Made by a program: the position numbers and the translations under genes. Below the pieces are notes generated by a model, which had not been told where the DNA came from, did no database searches, and was given only the letters and a program-made list of their open reading frames with translations. Shown here one piece after another: positions 1-9,039 of a DNA stretch of 64,000 nt. This DNA is from Bacteroidota bacterium (GTDB lineage: Bacteria > Bacteroidota > Bacteroidia > Chitinophagales > LD1): the NCBI GenBank assembly GCA_947479455.1, contig CANJZE010000007.1:62001-126000 (forward strand), written 5' to 3'. Numbering within the stretch: the stretch's first letter is position 1; the number at the start of each line of letters is the position of its first letter.

Positions 1-240
1 TTGCGACAAGGCTTAATTGATTTTGGAAAGAAGATGCGCGGCTACCGAACCAACGAAGCAATTTTAGTTGGCGTTGAAAGCCGAAGCAGCAGCCCTGTGC
101 GCATACCTCGAGAAAAAGAAACACTGCGTCATCCTCAAATCAAAAACTTATTTCCCTGTGGCGAAGGTGCGGGATATGCCGGAGGAATTGTAAGTGCTGC
201 TATGGATGGAATGGCTTGCGCCATGAAGTTGAGTGATTAG
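1..240 (+). CDS. FAD-dependent dehydrogenase, C-terminal fragment
   Basis: This is the last 79 codons of a gene that begins before the window. The end carries a FPCGEGAGYAGGI segment followed by SAAMDGM, typical of the C-terminal FAD-contacting region of the large uncharacterised NAD(P)/FAD-dependent dehydrogenases (COG2509-like, about 500 residues). The 'RSSSPVRIPR' segment just before it is also usual for that family. The substrate is unknown. Its stop overlaps by a few bases, tail to tail, with the minus-strand sulfotransferase gene. The family call rests on one motif region only. Confidence 0.7.
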   Translation: MRQGLIDFGKKMRGYRTNEAILVGVESRSSSPVRIPREKETLRHPQIKNLFPCGEGAGYAGGIVSAAMDGMACAMKLSD

Positions 241-1394
241 AATTCTTTTTCAAAACCAAACTCATCCATTATGTCGCCAAGCTCGGCATAAATTTCCTGC
301 TTGGTAAATCCATACTGCTCTAACGAATATTCATGTGCGCTTTTGTAGTTTTTGTTTCGCGCGTCTTCTTTCGAAAGTTTTACCAAAAACTTTTCAGATA
401 AACTCCAGTTGAAATGCGAATAAATTTTTTTCACCGTTCCTTGCGGGTCGGCAAGTAAATCATCATACTTCAATCCAATAAATTGTGAAGCAGGAATTGA
501 TTTACGCATCTCTTTCGAATATTTAAAAAAATCAATTCCGAGTTGTGCCCACGATTTATTGGCAGGATGTGTATAGGCCAATTTAGGAGAATGAATTTTG
601 TTGAGTGCCGTAAACATACTGGCAAACGAAGGCACCGAATCGTAAGGATGACGGGCGATGTAAATAATTTTTGCATCGGGAAAACGTTCAAGCAAAGTTT
701 TGAACCTACCGGTGCTCATTACATTTTTTGCCAGATAGGTTTTGTTTTTTCCTGCACGAAAAACAAATCGCTTTACACAGCTTTCGTAAAAATCCATCAC
801 GTTCTTGCGCACCTCATCGGGCTGGTGGTCTAAAAATTTATTGTCGTGTATTTGATGGAAATAGGGAAAGGGCATCATGACACCCACACTCATCATAGCC
901 TGCGCAAAAACCAATTCATCTTCTTCGGCTTTGTTGAAACCCATTGCATGAATATCGTCCCAACCGCCCCAGAATTTGTCATCTAAAAAATTTAAACTTC
1001 TACTGATGATACCTCGAAATATTTTTTTGTCGACCCAACGAAACACAAAATAAAACTGCACAAATGAAGCAGTCATGAAAAAAGTGTGTGCGTATTTGGT
1101 GTATGTGAACCGCTCTTCATCCATTGCCATTAAGCGATGTAAAAAGGTTGTGCCGCTTCTGGGATTAGCAATAATGAAAACGGGCTGAGTAATTTTTTGC
1201 TTTAAATGATTGCGATGAAAAACCGCATCGAGCAAACGGAAAAACAAATGAATAAACTGGTTGATGAAATACAGAAAAATGAAAACTATACTGAGCAACC
1301 ACACTTTCCAATTGAACTGACGGTACGTTTCGCGAATGATTTTTCTGAAGGTGCTGTACCTAACGTAATAAAAGGAAGCCGAAAAATATTTCAT
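237..1394 (-). CDS. sulfotransferase family protein
   Basis: A probable PAPS-dependent sulfotransferase that would move a sulfuryl group to an unknown acceptor. Near residue 75 it has the 5'-phosphosulfate-binding loop (PVFIIANPRSGTTFLH) and near residue 245 the 3'-phosphate-binding strand with IIYIARHPYDSVPSF. The N-terminal 60 residues contain a hydrophobic stretch (VWLLSIVFIFLYFINQF), so the protein may sit on the membrane. The frame extends to a GTG at 1403, but the ATG at 1394 is preferred. It is convergent with the dehydrogenase fragment and divergent from the aminotransferase. The family is confident; the acceptor cannot be told. Confidence 0.85.
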   Translation of the reverse strand: MKYFSASFYYVRYSTFRKIIRETYRQFNWKVWLLSIVFIFLYFINQFIHLFFRLLDAVFHRNHLKQKITQPVFIIANPRSGTTFLHRLMAMDEERFTYTKYAHTFFMTASFVQFYFVFRWVDKKIFRGIISRSLNFLDDKFWGGWDDIHAMGFNKAEEDELVFAQAMMSVGVMMPFPYFHQIHDNKFLDHQPDEVRKNVMDFYESCVKRFVFRAGKNKTYLAKNVMSTGRFKTLLERFPDAKIIYIARHPYDSVPSFASMFTALNKIHSPKLAYTHPANKSWAQLGIDFFKYSKEMRKSIPASQFIGLKYDDLLADPQGTVKKIYSHFNWSLSEKFLVKLSKEDARNKNYKSAHEYSLEQYGFTKQEIYAELGDIMDEFGFEKEF

Positions 1395-1478
1395 ATAGCG
1401 CACAAGGTTAGTAAACCTGCAAGAGTTTAAAAAGGCTATTGGTTGACGAAAGCCGTTATTTTAGCCAACCGTAAATTT

Positions 1479-2657
1479 ATGCTTTCGAACCGCCAACTTT
1501 TTCTAGCACATGTGGCGCAAACCAGCCCCGCACCGCTTTTACTTGAAATTGAAAAAGCCGAAGGCATGTACATGTTTGATGTGAGCGGCAAAAAATATCT
1601 TGACCTCATTGCCGGAATTTCGGTGAGCAATCTTGGTCACTCAAATCCACAAGTTGTTCAGGCGGTGAAAGAGCAAGCAGAAAAATATATGCACCTGATG
1701 GTGTATGGCGAGTTTGTCGAAAGCCCGCAAGTAAAATATGCGAAACGACTAACAGAATTTCTTCCCGCAAATTTAAACAACGTTTATTTTACCAATAGCG
1801 GAGCCGAAGCTACCGAAGGCGCTATGAAATTAGCGAAGCGCGTAACGGGAAGAACACAATTTGTTTCATTCAAAAATGCGTATCACGGAAGCACGCAAGG
1901 CGCGTTGAGTGTAATGGGCAATGAAGGTTTCAAAAGAAAATTTCGTCCGCTATTGCCCGATACTTTGCAATTAGAATACGGCAACGATAATGATTTGGAA
2001 AAAATTTCGTGTAGAACAGCCGCAGTAATTATTGAACCAATACAGGCAGAAAGCGGTATCACCATTCCTTCTCAAAAATTTTTGTCGCAGTTGAGAAAGC
2101 GATGCGATGAAGTAAACGCGCTTTTGATTTTTGACGAAGCACAAACAGGTTTGGGTCGCACAGGAAAAATGTTTGCGTTTGAACATTATGGAATTACTCC
2201 CGACATTCTTCTCTTGGCAAAGGCTCTTGGTGGCGGAATGCCTTTGGGTGCTTTTGTTTCTTCGAAAGAAAAAATGAATCTGCTTACAGAAAATCCTGTG
2301 CTGGGGCACATCACCACATTTGGCGGACATCCGGTTTGTTGTGCAGCGGGCTTGGCTGCGTTTGAAGTTTTGCTCAAAGAAAATTTGATTTCACGGGTTG
2401 AAGCAAAAGGAAAACTATTTGAAGAACTTTTGGAGCATCAAAAAATAAAATCGAAACATAGAATTGGTTTGATGATGGCTTTGGAGTTTGAAAGTTTTGA
2501 ACAGAACAAAAAAATTATTGACAAGTGTATTGAACGTGGCGTACTCATCGATTGGTTTTTATTTGCTGCGCATTGCATGCGCATTGCACCACCGTTTGTA
2601 ATTGCTGAAGAAGAAATAAAATTAGCGTGCAACGTAATTCTTGAATCAATTGAATAA
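1479..2657 (+). CDS. class III PLP-dependent aminotransferase
   Basis: A fold-type I, class III aminotransferase (acetylornithine/4-aminobutyrate type). Visible motifs are the PLP-phosphate contacts in TNSGAEATEGAMKLA, the pyridine-nitrogen aspartate in LLIFDEAQTGLGRTGKM, and the Schiff-base lysine in LLLAKALGGGMPLGAF. At about 392 residues it has the usual length of compact members. An in-frame TTG at 1443 adds 12 residues, but the ATG at 1479 is the better start because homology begins shortly after it. The amino donor is not deducible, and no arginine or lysine pathway genes lie next to it. Confidence 0.85.
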   Translation: MLSNRQLFLAHVAQTSPAPLLLEIEKAEGMYMFDVSGKKYLDLIAGISVSNLGHSNPQVVQAVKEQAEKYMHLMVYGEFVESPQVKYAKRLTEFLPANLNNVYFTNSGAEATEGAMKLAKRVTGRTQFVSFKNAYHGSTQGALSVMGNEGFKRKFRPLLPDTLQLEYGNDNDLEKISCRTAAVIIEPIQAESGITIPSQKFLSQLRKRCDEVNALLIFDEAQTGLGRTGKMFAFEHYGITPDILLLAKALGGGMPLGAFVSSKEKMNLLTENPVLGHITTFGGHPVCCAAGLAAFEVLLKENLISRVEAKGKLFEELLEHQKIKSKHRIGLMMALEFESFEQNKKIIDKCIERGVLIDWFLFAAHCMRIAPPFVIAEEEIKLACNVILESIE

Positions 2658-2694
2658 GTCGAATACAAAAAATGTAACGCAACGCTATAGTTTT

Positions 2695-4176
2695 TTATTG
2701 CAGAGTTTGGTACAGATCTAAAGTTTTTCCCGCCATAATTTTTTTAGAACCTAAAGGAAGATTTCCGCCCACTTGATTAGGTAAAGTTAAGTAGAAAGAC
2801 GTTTTTATATTTTCATGTGCCAGGCAAACTCGTTTACGATACAGGCGAAGCAAATAATCTTTCAAGCTCCATCGTTCAAAAAAAACATCATCAGCACAAA
2901 TGGCGGTTTCGCTTTTTGTAAGAGCATTTACTTGTTGCAAATCGCTTAGCAAATCATTGTCGCGAACAAAGGTTCCGGCTTGAGTAAAACATAAAACTAC
3001 GCAAAGTAAAATGGTAGCAATACTTCCATATTTGATTATGGGAATAATTTTTTGCTGCCAGGTTTCTTTGATTTTTTCGTTCAGCCATTCTACAAGTGGC
3101 AACAAATAAATAGCAAAGCCAATAACTAAAGGAACCATAGCCGGAAGTAAATAAAACTGCTTCTGCTTATTGCTAATCATAATCGGAAGACTTCCGCATA
3201 AACCCAGCAAGAGAAACCGCCAATAGCTTTTCTGCAACAAATGCATTTTGGGTTTTACCCAAAAACTAAAACCGCACAACAATAGAAACGGAGAAATTAC
3301 CAATACTAAATCCAGCAGAATAGTGAGTGATTTGAGCTGCGTGGGCAATGGCGAAACTAAGGCAGGCTTAATTTGTTCGTTTAAATAATTTTGAAAAAAT
3401 ATAGATGCAGAAGATGAAGTGAAGAGCAAACCGAAAAGTACAGCAATGAAAAAGATTTGTAATACGGAATACTTCACTGCCTGAGTCCAATCAAACTTTT
3501 TGTTGGAATGGATAAACAAAAAAGGCACGGCAAAAACAAAAAGCGAAACAGGTCCTTTGGTAATAAATGCGAGCAATAAAAAAACAGCGGCAAGAAAAGC
3601 GCAAGCCAAAATATTTTTTTGAGTCTGCACAAAGTATAATGACACAAGGATGGCGCAAGTGGTAAACAAAGTCATCGTATTTTCCATCAGGTTGTTGCCA
3701 TAGCACCATCCGGTTAAAGGCGAAATCATCCAGAGTAAACAAGGAAGCCAGGATTGTTTTTTAATAGATTCTTCATTGGCAAAAAATGTTTTCCAAAGCT
3801 GATAAATCAATCCTAACTGAAGTAGCGCGCACACAAAAGAATAGATTCGCTCTACGCAATAGTGGTCGCCAAAAATTTTGTAGAAAAGGGAAAGCATATA
3901 AATGCTTAGTGGCATAGTTCCCCACGACCACGAACCAGCTTGCGATTTTGGTTCCCAAAATGAACTAATATGCAAATACAAGCTTTGTGCAAGAATGGCG
4001 TCTACAATTCCATCTATAAACATGCCTGCTGCTAATAAATTAGGAACCCACAACACGGCTGCAATAGCAGCAATTAAAAGCCAAGCTGTAGTCTTTGTTT
4101 TTGAATTCACTTTGTTTTGATAACGATTAGATACCAGTGCGGCAGAAGAAGAAAAATATTTCTGCTTACCAAACAT
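2695..4176 (-). CDS. GT-C (ArnT/PMT-like) membrane glycosyltransferase
   Basis: A polytopic membrane protein of the dolichyl-phosphate-mannose/ArnT superfamily (PF13231-like). These use polyprenyl-phosphate sugars to glycosylate lipid or protein on the periplasmic face. After the first membrane segment comes an acidic loop (GMFIDGIVDAILAQ), where this superfamily keeps its catalytic acid residue. Many hydrophobic segments follow, with a soluble C-terminal tail. The ATG at 4176 is preferred over the TTG at 4182. The start overlaps the 3' end of the upstream PagL-like gene by 11 bases, which indicates co-transcription and possibly a shared lipid A target. Confidence 0.75.
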   Translation of the reverse strand: MFGKQKYFSSSAALVSNRYQNKVNSKTKTTAWLLIAAIAAVLWVPNLLAAGMFIDGIVDAILAQSLYLHISSFWEPKSQAGSWSWGTMPLSIYMLSLFYKIFGDHYCVERIYSFVCALLQLGLIYQLWKTFFANEESIKKQSWLPCLLWMISPLTGWCYGNNLMENTMTLFTTCAILVSLYFVQTQKNILACAFLAAVFLLLAFITKGPVSLFVFAVPFLFIHSNKKFDWTQAVKYSVLQIFFIAVLFGLLFTSSSASIFFQNYLNEQIKPALVSPLPTQLKSLTILLDLVLVISPFLLLCGFSFWVKPKMHLLQKSYWRFLLLGLCGSLPIMISNKQKQFYLLPAMVPLVIGFAIYLLPLVEWLNEKIKETWQQKIIPIIKYGSIATILLCVVLCFTQAGTFVRDNDLLSDLQQVNALTKSETAICADDVFFERWSLKDYLLRLYRKRVCLAHENIKTSFYLTLPNQVGGNLPLGSKKIMAGKTLDLYQTLQ

Positions 4177-5344
4177 AACCAAGATTCAGTTCTAAAAACT
4201 CTGCTTGTCCTTCGTTGGCACTTACATAAGCACCAAGAAAAACGTTGTTTCTTGGATGTTTGTATGGGTCAAGAATGTAATAGTTTAGACCGAAGCGTGT
4301 TGCAAGGTATCGCTTGCTATAGTAGCTGAAGCCCTTTGATTTTTCGTAGTAGTCGTTGAATGCAGAATAAGCGGGTTTGTAAACGTTTACACCGGCCTCT
4401 AAACTAATAGCGAAATGCCCAAGCAATAAGTCGGCACCAACAAAAACAATAAAAGCAGATGAGCGCAAAGTGAGTTGAGAGTCGAACACTTTATGTTCTT
4501 CTATAAATGTTTTATACATCGGATAGTACCGATATGTCAATCCTATTTTTGCAGTAATCAATTTAGCTAACCTGCGCGTGGTGTAAATGGAGGCGGTGTA
4601 AACCGGATATTTCTTTTTGTCTTTGCTTCCGAAGGCATTTCCCATTTCGTGCCAGCCTGCACCAAAGCGAAAATTAAGGTGCCACTTTCTGTCAATTTGC
4701 ACAGAATCGAGGTCATGATTCCTGCTGAATTTTCCAAACGGATAAACTAGTATGCCTGTGTAAATGGCAAAGTTGTTCATGCCTACATTGGGCAATTTGG
4801 TGTGTGCATTTGAAGCATGATACCAAACCCCACCAAGTTGCAGACCTATATACTTACTTATGTTCCAGTTAAGATTTGCACCAAGGGTATATTGCCAGGT
4901 AAATATTGAACTAACCTCTGAGTTGCGCGGATTTTCGATTGAATCGTAAACATTGGTAAAACAGGCTACACCTAAGCCGTACCTTAATTCTGCATAAACT
5001 TTAGCCGTTTCTTTTTTTGCAGTTGAAAAATAAACCGTAGGAACGATTGAAAACTGCTGACCGAAGATGGCGCGGTTGCCTAAGTCCTGATATATAAATG
5101 AAAGCCCAATACGCGGGTAATTAAACAACCGGTGCCATGGTTTATTCCCATACGCCTGATAACCCAAAAAAATTTCTGCCGAATTGGTAAAACTTGTTTT
5201 TGGGAAATTGGGATGCATGGGAAACAATTTGCCTGCCGCATAATGTATGTCAGCAACAAAAGGATTGGGTTTTTGCTGATTTTCTTGTGCGTGTGCAACG
5301 GCACTTAAGAAAACCAAAACGAGAAACAAAAAATATTTTGGCAT
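4166..5344 (-). CDS. PagL-like acyloxyacyl hydrolase / lipid A 3-O-deacylase family protein
   Basis: A predicted outer-membrane beta-barrel of the PagL family (PF09411). It has a signal peptide (MPKYFLFLVLVFLSAVAHAQ) and then alternating amphipathic strands. The motif GGVWYHASNAHTKLPNVGMN matches the catalytic His-Ser region of PagL-like deacylases (H-x-S-N with a downstream P-N-x-G), although the Ser position reads HASN here. About 392 residues is longer than classical PagL (about 180) but normal for Bacteroidota members. The ATG at 5344 is used; the frame reaches a TTG one codon earlier. The downstream glycosyltransferase gene overlaps it, suggesting an envelope-remodelling pair. Confidence 0.7.
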   Translation of the reverse strand: MPKYFLFLVLVFLSAVAHAQENQQKPNPFVADIHYAAGKLFPMHPNFPKTSFTNSAEIFLGYQAYGNKPWHRLFNYPRIGLSFIYQDLGNRAIFGQQFSIVPTVYFSTAKKETAKVYAELRYGLGVACFTNVYDSIENPRNSEVSSIFTWQYTLGANLNWNISKYIGLQLGGVWYHASNAHTKLPNVGMNNFAIYTGILVYPFGKFSRNHDLDSVQIDRKWHLNFRFGAGWHEMGNAFGSKDKKKYPVYTASIYTTRRLAKLITAKIGLTYRYYPMYKTFIEEHKVFDSQLTLRSSAFIVFVGADLLLGHFAISLEAGVNVYKPAYSAFNDYYEKSKGFSYYSKRYLATRFGLNYYILDPYKHPRNNVFLGAYVSANEGQAEFLELNLGYVW

Positions 5345-5405
5345 CAATCAAAAATAGAATTAGCGGCCACACTAAGAAAAAGCCTGCTTAGCGATGATGA
5401 AAAAT

Positions 5406-6110
5406 TTATTTAGCACTAGCAATGGCAACAAAACTAACACAGGTGTTTTCTGTTTTTAAAATGGTTTGCAAGCACGTTTCGGAAGTAGCACCGGTGGTAA
5501 CCACATCATCTACCAACAAAATATGTTTGCCTTTTAGTTGTGTTTCATCGCTCACCGAAAAAATTTGCGCCACGTTGTCCCAACGGTCATAGCGTTTCTT
5601 TTTTGTTTGAGAAATATTTTCGTGCGTGCGCTCTAAGGCAGTTGAAGTCCACGGCACATTTAACGCTAGCGACAATCCTTGAGCAAACGAATCGCATTGA
5701 TTGTAACCGCGCATTTTTAATTTTTTCCAATGCAAAGGAACGGGCACAATCAGGTCAACATTTTTTATGATTGAATTTTCCTGCTTCAGTTGATTTCCTA
5801 AAATTTTTCCGAGATGTTCGCCCACCTCTTGACGTCCTCTGTATTTTAGTTCATGCAACAAATGTTGTACTTCATTGCCTTTATGAAACTGATACAACGA
5901 AGCTGCTCCTTGCAGCACTACTCTTCCCCAAAATCGTTTCATTAAACTATTGTCTGTTTGTAACCAATGGCGTGTTGTCGGCAATTCACTTTCACAACGA
6001 AAACAAATTACATCTTCTCCTCTCAACAACTTTCGTGAACAACCCAAACAAATATTCGGATAGAACAAGTCGAAGAAATCGGAGAAAGAGTTTTTCAAAA
6101 ACGTAACCAC
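5406..6110 (-). CDS. comF: ComF family protein (phosphoribosyltransferase-like)
   Basis: A competence-protein F homologue. The N-terminus carries a four-cysteine zinc-ribbon (CLGC...CFRC), and the C-terminus has the PRPP-binding signature HILLVDDVVTTGATSETC. The 234-residue length is normal. ComF is needed for DNA uptake in transformable bacteria, though a general role is possible because the gene is widespread. It starts 5 bases after the stop of the exonuclease gene, so the two are probably one transcript. The ComEC homologue lies about 7 kb away at 12.4-14.7 kb. Confidence 0.85.
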   Translation of the reverse strand: MVTFLKNSFSDFFDLFYPNICLGCSRKLLRGEDVICFRCESELPTTRHWLQTDNSLMKRFWGRVVLQGAASLYQFHKGNEVQHLLHELKYRGRQEVGEHLGKILGNQLKQENSIIKNVDLIVPVPLHWKKLKMRGYNQCDSFAQGLSLALNVPWTSTALERTHENISQTKKKRYDRWDNVAQIFSVSDETQLKGKHILLVDDVVTTGATSETCLQTILKTENTCVSFVAIASAK

Positions 6111-6115
6111 AAAAA

Positions 6116-6847
6116 TTATTTTACAATGATGATGTCTTCTTCATTGAGCATTTCCACATCGCCTTTAAAACGCAGAAGTAAACGCGCTACGGTTATTACA
6201 TCCTTTTGGCAGTACTCTACAATTCGATTTAATCCATTTTCTTTCCAATAAACGCGACAAACATCTTTTCCTTCAATATCATCTTTAGGTGTGGGAATGC
6301 CTAGCACTTCGGCTAGCAACTTAAGCGAAGTATAATGCTTATAGTCACCAAATTTCCAAAGTTGAAGTGTATCCACATCATACATTTCCCAAGGGCGTTT
6401 TCCCGATACATCAAGTGAGTCAGGAAATTTTAATTGCTGAATCAATAGCCTGCGACAGATAAAAGGAATGTCAAACTCACGAATGTTGTGTCCGCAAAAA
6501 TGAAATCTTTCGGGGTCGAAATTTTTGTTGATGAGATAAATAAACTCTTCCAGCAATATTTTTTCATCATCTCCTCTAAATGATTTTACGCGAAATGTTT
6601 TCTGCTTGGTTTCTTTCTCTATTCTGAAATAACCAATGCTGATGCAAACTATTTTGGCGAACTCGGCATACACCCCTGCACGTTTTAAGTAACCTTCTTC
6701 TGAACTTTCACTTTCGTTTTTTAGAAATGAATGTTTCGAAGCCCATAAATCTTTCATGGAATTACTCAATTGTTCATGAGCAGCAAACTGAGGCACCGTT
6801 TCAATGTCAATAAAAATGAGGTCGTAAATATTGATGTGCGAAAGCAT
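6116..6847 (-). CDS. 3'-5' exonuclease of the DnaQ/PolB-exo2 type
   Basis: A predicted RNase H-fold 3'-5' exonuclease (PF10108-like). The first acidic motif is DLIFIDIETVPQF (D-x-E), the second is in FCGHNIREFDIPFI, and a third is YCQKDVITVARLLLRF, giving the DEDD set of metal ligands. The 243-residue length matches stand-alone members. Its substrate is unknown; members of this family occur near DNA-metabolism genes, and here comF follows directly. The gap of 92 bases upstream to the PPK2 gene can hold its own promoter. Confidence 0.8.
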   Translation of the reverse strand: MLSHINIYDLIFIDIETVPQFAAHEQLSNSMKDLWASKHSFLKNESESSEEGYLKRAGVYAEFAKIVCISIGYFRIEKETKQKTFRVKSFRGDDEKILLEEFIYLINKNFDPERFHFCGHNIREFDIPFICRRLLIQQLKFPDSLDVSGKRPWEMYDVDTLQLWKFGDYKHYTSLKLLAEVLGIPTPKDDIEGKDVCRVYWKENGLNRIVEYCQKDVITVARLLLRFKGDVEMLNEEDIIIVK

Positions 6848-6939
6848 CTATCTGTATTATCTCACTAAAATAGTATTGGCTTTTAATAGCGCAAATAAAT
6901 TCTTGAGTTGAAAATAGAAGTATCAAACAGTACGTGTGG

Positions 6940-7692
6940 CTAGCTGGCAGTTTTTAATCCTGGAAATTTCATCTTCAGTGCTTCCAACGTTTCTACTACT
7001 TTTTTTGCAATGATATATTCTTTGTACCAGTTTTGGTCGGAGGGAATGATGTTCCATTCCACAGCAGAAGAACATTTTTCGAAAACATCTTCGTATGCTT
7101 TTATGTAGTCGTTCCAAAATTCGCGTTCTTTTAAATCGGCATCGTTGTGCTTCCACATTTTAGTTTTATCGCTGAGGCGCTCGTTCAATCTTTCTAATTG
7201 CTCTTCCTTTGAAACGTGTAGATAAAATTTCAAAACTGTTGTTCCGGTTTCGAGTAAAAGTTTTTCGAAGTTGTTGATGTGAACGAAGCGCTGCTCAATA
7301 GTTTTTTCATCTACCCAATTATGCACGCGCTGAATGAGCACATCTTCATAGTGTGAACGATTGAAAATATGAATCATTCCTTTTTCGGGAACATTGGCGT
7401 GAATACGCCAGAGGAAATCGTGTTTCATTTCCAACTCGCTTGGTTTCTTAAATGGGATAACGCGACAGCCCATTGGGTTCACGTTTTCAAAAACATTTTT
7501 GCTTACCCCGTCTTTACCCGAAGCATCCATTCCTTGCAACACAATCAAGAGCGCGTGTTTACCTTCGGCATACATTAAATTTTGCAAGTCACCCAAACGC
7601 AATTTCAATTTGAGCGTTTCCTTTTTAACTGCCTCTTTATGAAATCGCTTAGGAGCGCGCGAGTCGATGCTTTTTAATTTCTTTTTGTTCAT
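6940..7692 (-). CDS. ppk2: polyphosphate kinase 2 family protein
   Basis: A PPK2-type polyphosphate:nucleotide phosphotransferase that would use polyphosphate to phosphorylate nucleoside mono- or diphosphates. Seen are the Walker A loop LQGMDASGKDGVSKNVF, the following FKKPSELEMKHDFLWR segment, and the NRSHYEDVL motif that carries the Walker B-type acidic residues. About 250 residues fits the short single-domain PPK2 group. The ATG at 7692 is chosen over an upstream in-frame start at 7725. It is divergent from the MDR oxidoreductase gene. The subclass (ADP, GDP or AMP preference) cannot be assigned by eye. Confidence 0.9.
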   Translation of the reverse strand: MNKKKLKSIDSRAPKRFHKEAVKKETLKLKLRLGDLQNLMYAEGKHALLIVLQGMDASGKDGVSKNVFENVNPMGCRVIPFKKPSELEMKHDFLWRIHANVPEKGMIHIFNRSHYEDVLIQRVHNWVDEKTIEQRFVHINNFEKLLLETGTTVLKFYLHVSKEEQLERLNERLSDKTKMWKHNDADLKEREFWNDYIKAYEDVFEKCSSAVEWNIIPSDQNWYKEYIIAKKVVETLEALKMKFPGLKTAS

Positions 7693-7711
7693 GGTAAGTT
7701 TTACTTTACAT

Positions 7712-7719
7712 CGAAAATA
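7712..7719 (-). promoter_or_regulatory. possible -7 element for ppk2
   Basis: On the minus strand the sequence reads TATTTTCG, close to the Bacteroidota -7 consensus TAnnTTTG, and it ends 19 bases before the chosen ATG. No well-spaced TTTG -33 box was found, so this is a weak call. Confidence 0.25.
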
Positions 7720-7880
7720 ATTCAATCACTCAAACGACCTACGTGAAAGAATGGAATGAAGGAATAACTGGATGATTGGATCAGCCTTTTGCATTTTATC
7801 TATCATTCAAGTATTCCAAGAATAGTTTTGATAAAAACAGTTTTTCGTTTCCTAAATTTCATTTTTTAAAAGCACTCCTC

Positions 7881-8900
7881 ATGAAAGCAATATACATTGT
7901 AAAACACGGTGACACCGATGAAGCATTTGAAGTTCGTGAAACTCCGAAGCCCGTTCCAAAAGCTGGTGAGGCATTGATTAGAGTAGAGGCGTTCGGATTA
8001 AATTTTGCCGATGTAATGGCACGAAAAGGAATGTATAAAGATGCTCCGCCTATTCCGAGTGTGATTGGGTATGATGTAGTAGGAATTGTAGAGCGTGTAG
8101 GAAGCAACGTAACAAATCTGCTCGAAGGTGATCGCGTAACTGCGCTCACGCGTTTTGGTGGTTATGCTGAATATGCGATTACCGATGCACGTGCTGCAGC
8201 AAAAATTTCGGATAAAATAAATGTGACGGAAGCTACTGCGCTTACTACACAATACTGCACCGCTTATTACTGTGCAGCCGAAGTGGTGAATTTATTTGCG
8301 GGTGATAAAGTGTTGATTCATTCTGCCGCAGGCGGAGTGGGAGCTGGTTTAATGCAATATGCCCTGCATAAAGGTTGTGAAGTGTTTGCAACAACGGGCA
8401 GCGATTCGAAAGTGGAATTGCTGAAACAAATGGGAGCGCATCATGTCATCAATACAAGCAAAGTAGAGTTTGATGAATATGTAGAAGAAGCAACCAAGGG
8501 CGATGGCGTGGATGTAATTTTTGATGCCGTGGGTGCAGATTTTATTAAGCGCGGAATAAAAATTTTGAATGCCGGTGGTAGAATGGTTTGCTATGGTGCC
8601 GCACAAATGACGGATGCCACCAATGTTTTTTCGCAGTTGGTAAAAGGAATTCAGTTTGGTTTTTATCATCCCGCTGAATTTATGATGACTTCTAAAAGTT
8701 TGATTGGTGTGAACATGCTTAAGATTGCCGACCACAAACCCGATGTGCTAAAACGTTGCTTAGAAAATGTAGTGAGACTAGTTGATGAAGGTGTGTTCAA
8801 ACCACAAGGCGGAAAAATTTTCAAAGCATCAGAAATAGCCGAAGCGCATACTTTCTTAGAAGGTCGCAAGAGCACAGGTAAGGTGGCTTGCACCTGGTAG
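7881..8900 (+). CDS. zinc-type MDR oxidoreductase (quinone reductase/VAT-1-like)
   Basis: A medium-chain dehydrogenase/reductase using NADPH. The N-terminal GroES-like half contains NFADVMARKGMYKDAPPIP and PSVIGYDVVGIVE. The Rossmann half has the AAGGVGAGLMQYA nucleotide-binding turn, as in quinone oxidoreductases and synaptic VAT-1 proteins. No structural or catalytic zinc cysteines are seen, so it is probably zinc-independent. The ATG at 7881 is preferred: the 35 codons upstream are AT-rich, non-conserved sequence. An inverted repeat lies just after its stop. The substrate is unknown. Confidence 0.85.
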   Translation: MKAIYIVKHGDTDEAFEVRETPKPVPKAGEALIRVEAFGLNFADVMARKGMYKDAPPIPSVIGYDVVGIVERVGSNVTNLLEGDRVTALTRFGGYAEYAITDARAAAKISDKINVTEATALTTQYCTAYYCAAEVVNLFAGDKVLIHSAAGGVGAGLMQYALHKGCEVFATTGSDSKVELLKQMGAHHVINTSKVEFDEYVEEATKGDGVDVIFDAVGADFIKRGIKILNAGGRMVCYGAAQMTDATNVFSQLVKGIQFGFYHPAEFMMTSKSLIGVNMLKIADHKPDVLKRCLENVVRLVDEGVFKPQGGKIFKASEIAEAHTFLEGRKSTGKVACTW

Positions 8901-8910
8901 AAATTTCGTT

Positions 8911-8983
8911 TTACACAAAGACGCGAAGGCGCAAAGAAAACGAACTGTAGATTTCCTCTTCGTGTCTTTGCGCCTTTGTGTAA
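8911..8983. repeat. interspersed inverted repeat, copy 1 (ACACAAAGGCGC type)
   Basis: Imperfect inverted repeat with perfect 10-base outer arms TTACACAAAG / CTTTGTGTAA and GCGCAAAG-rich inner arms. Related copies occur at 52353-52410 and 58035-58095. It lies between two plus-strand genes, so it may form an RNA hairpin in the transcript. Confidence 0.75.
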
Positions 8984-9039
8984 TATTTTATGAATAGAGA
9001 ACCACTGTTTTTTATTTTCACGCTCCTCAAATTTTAACT

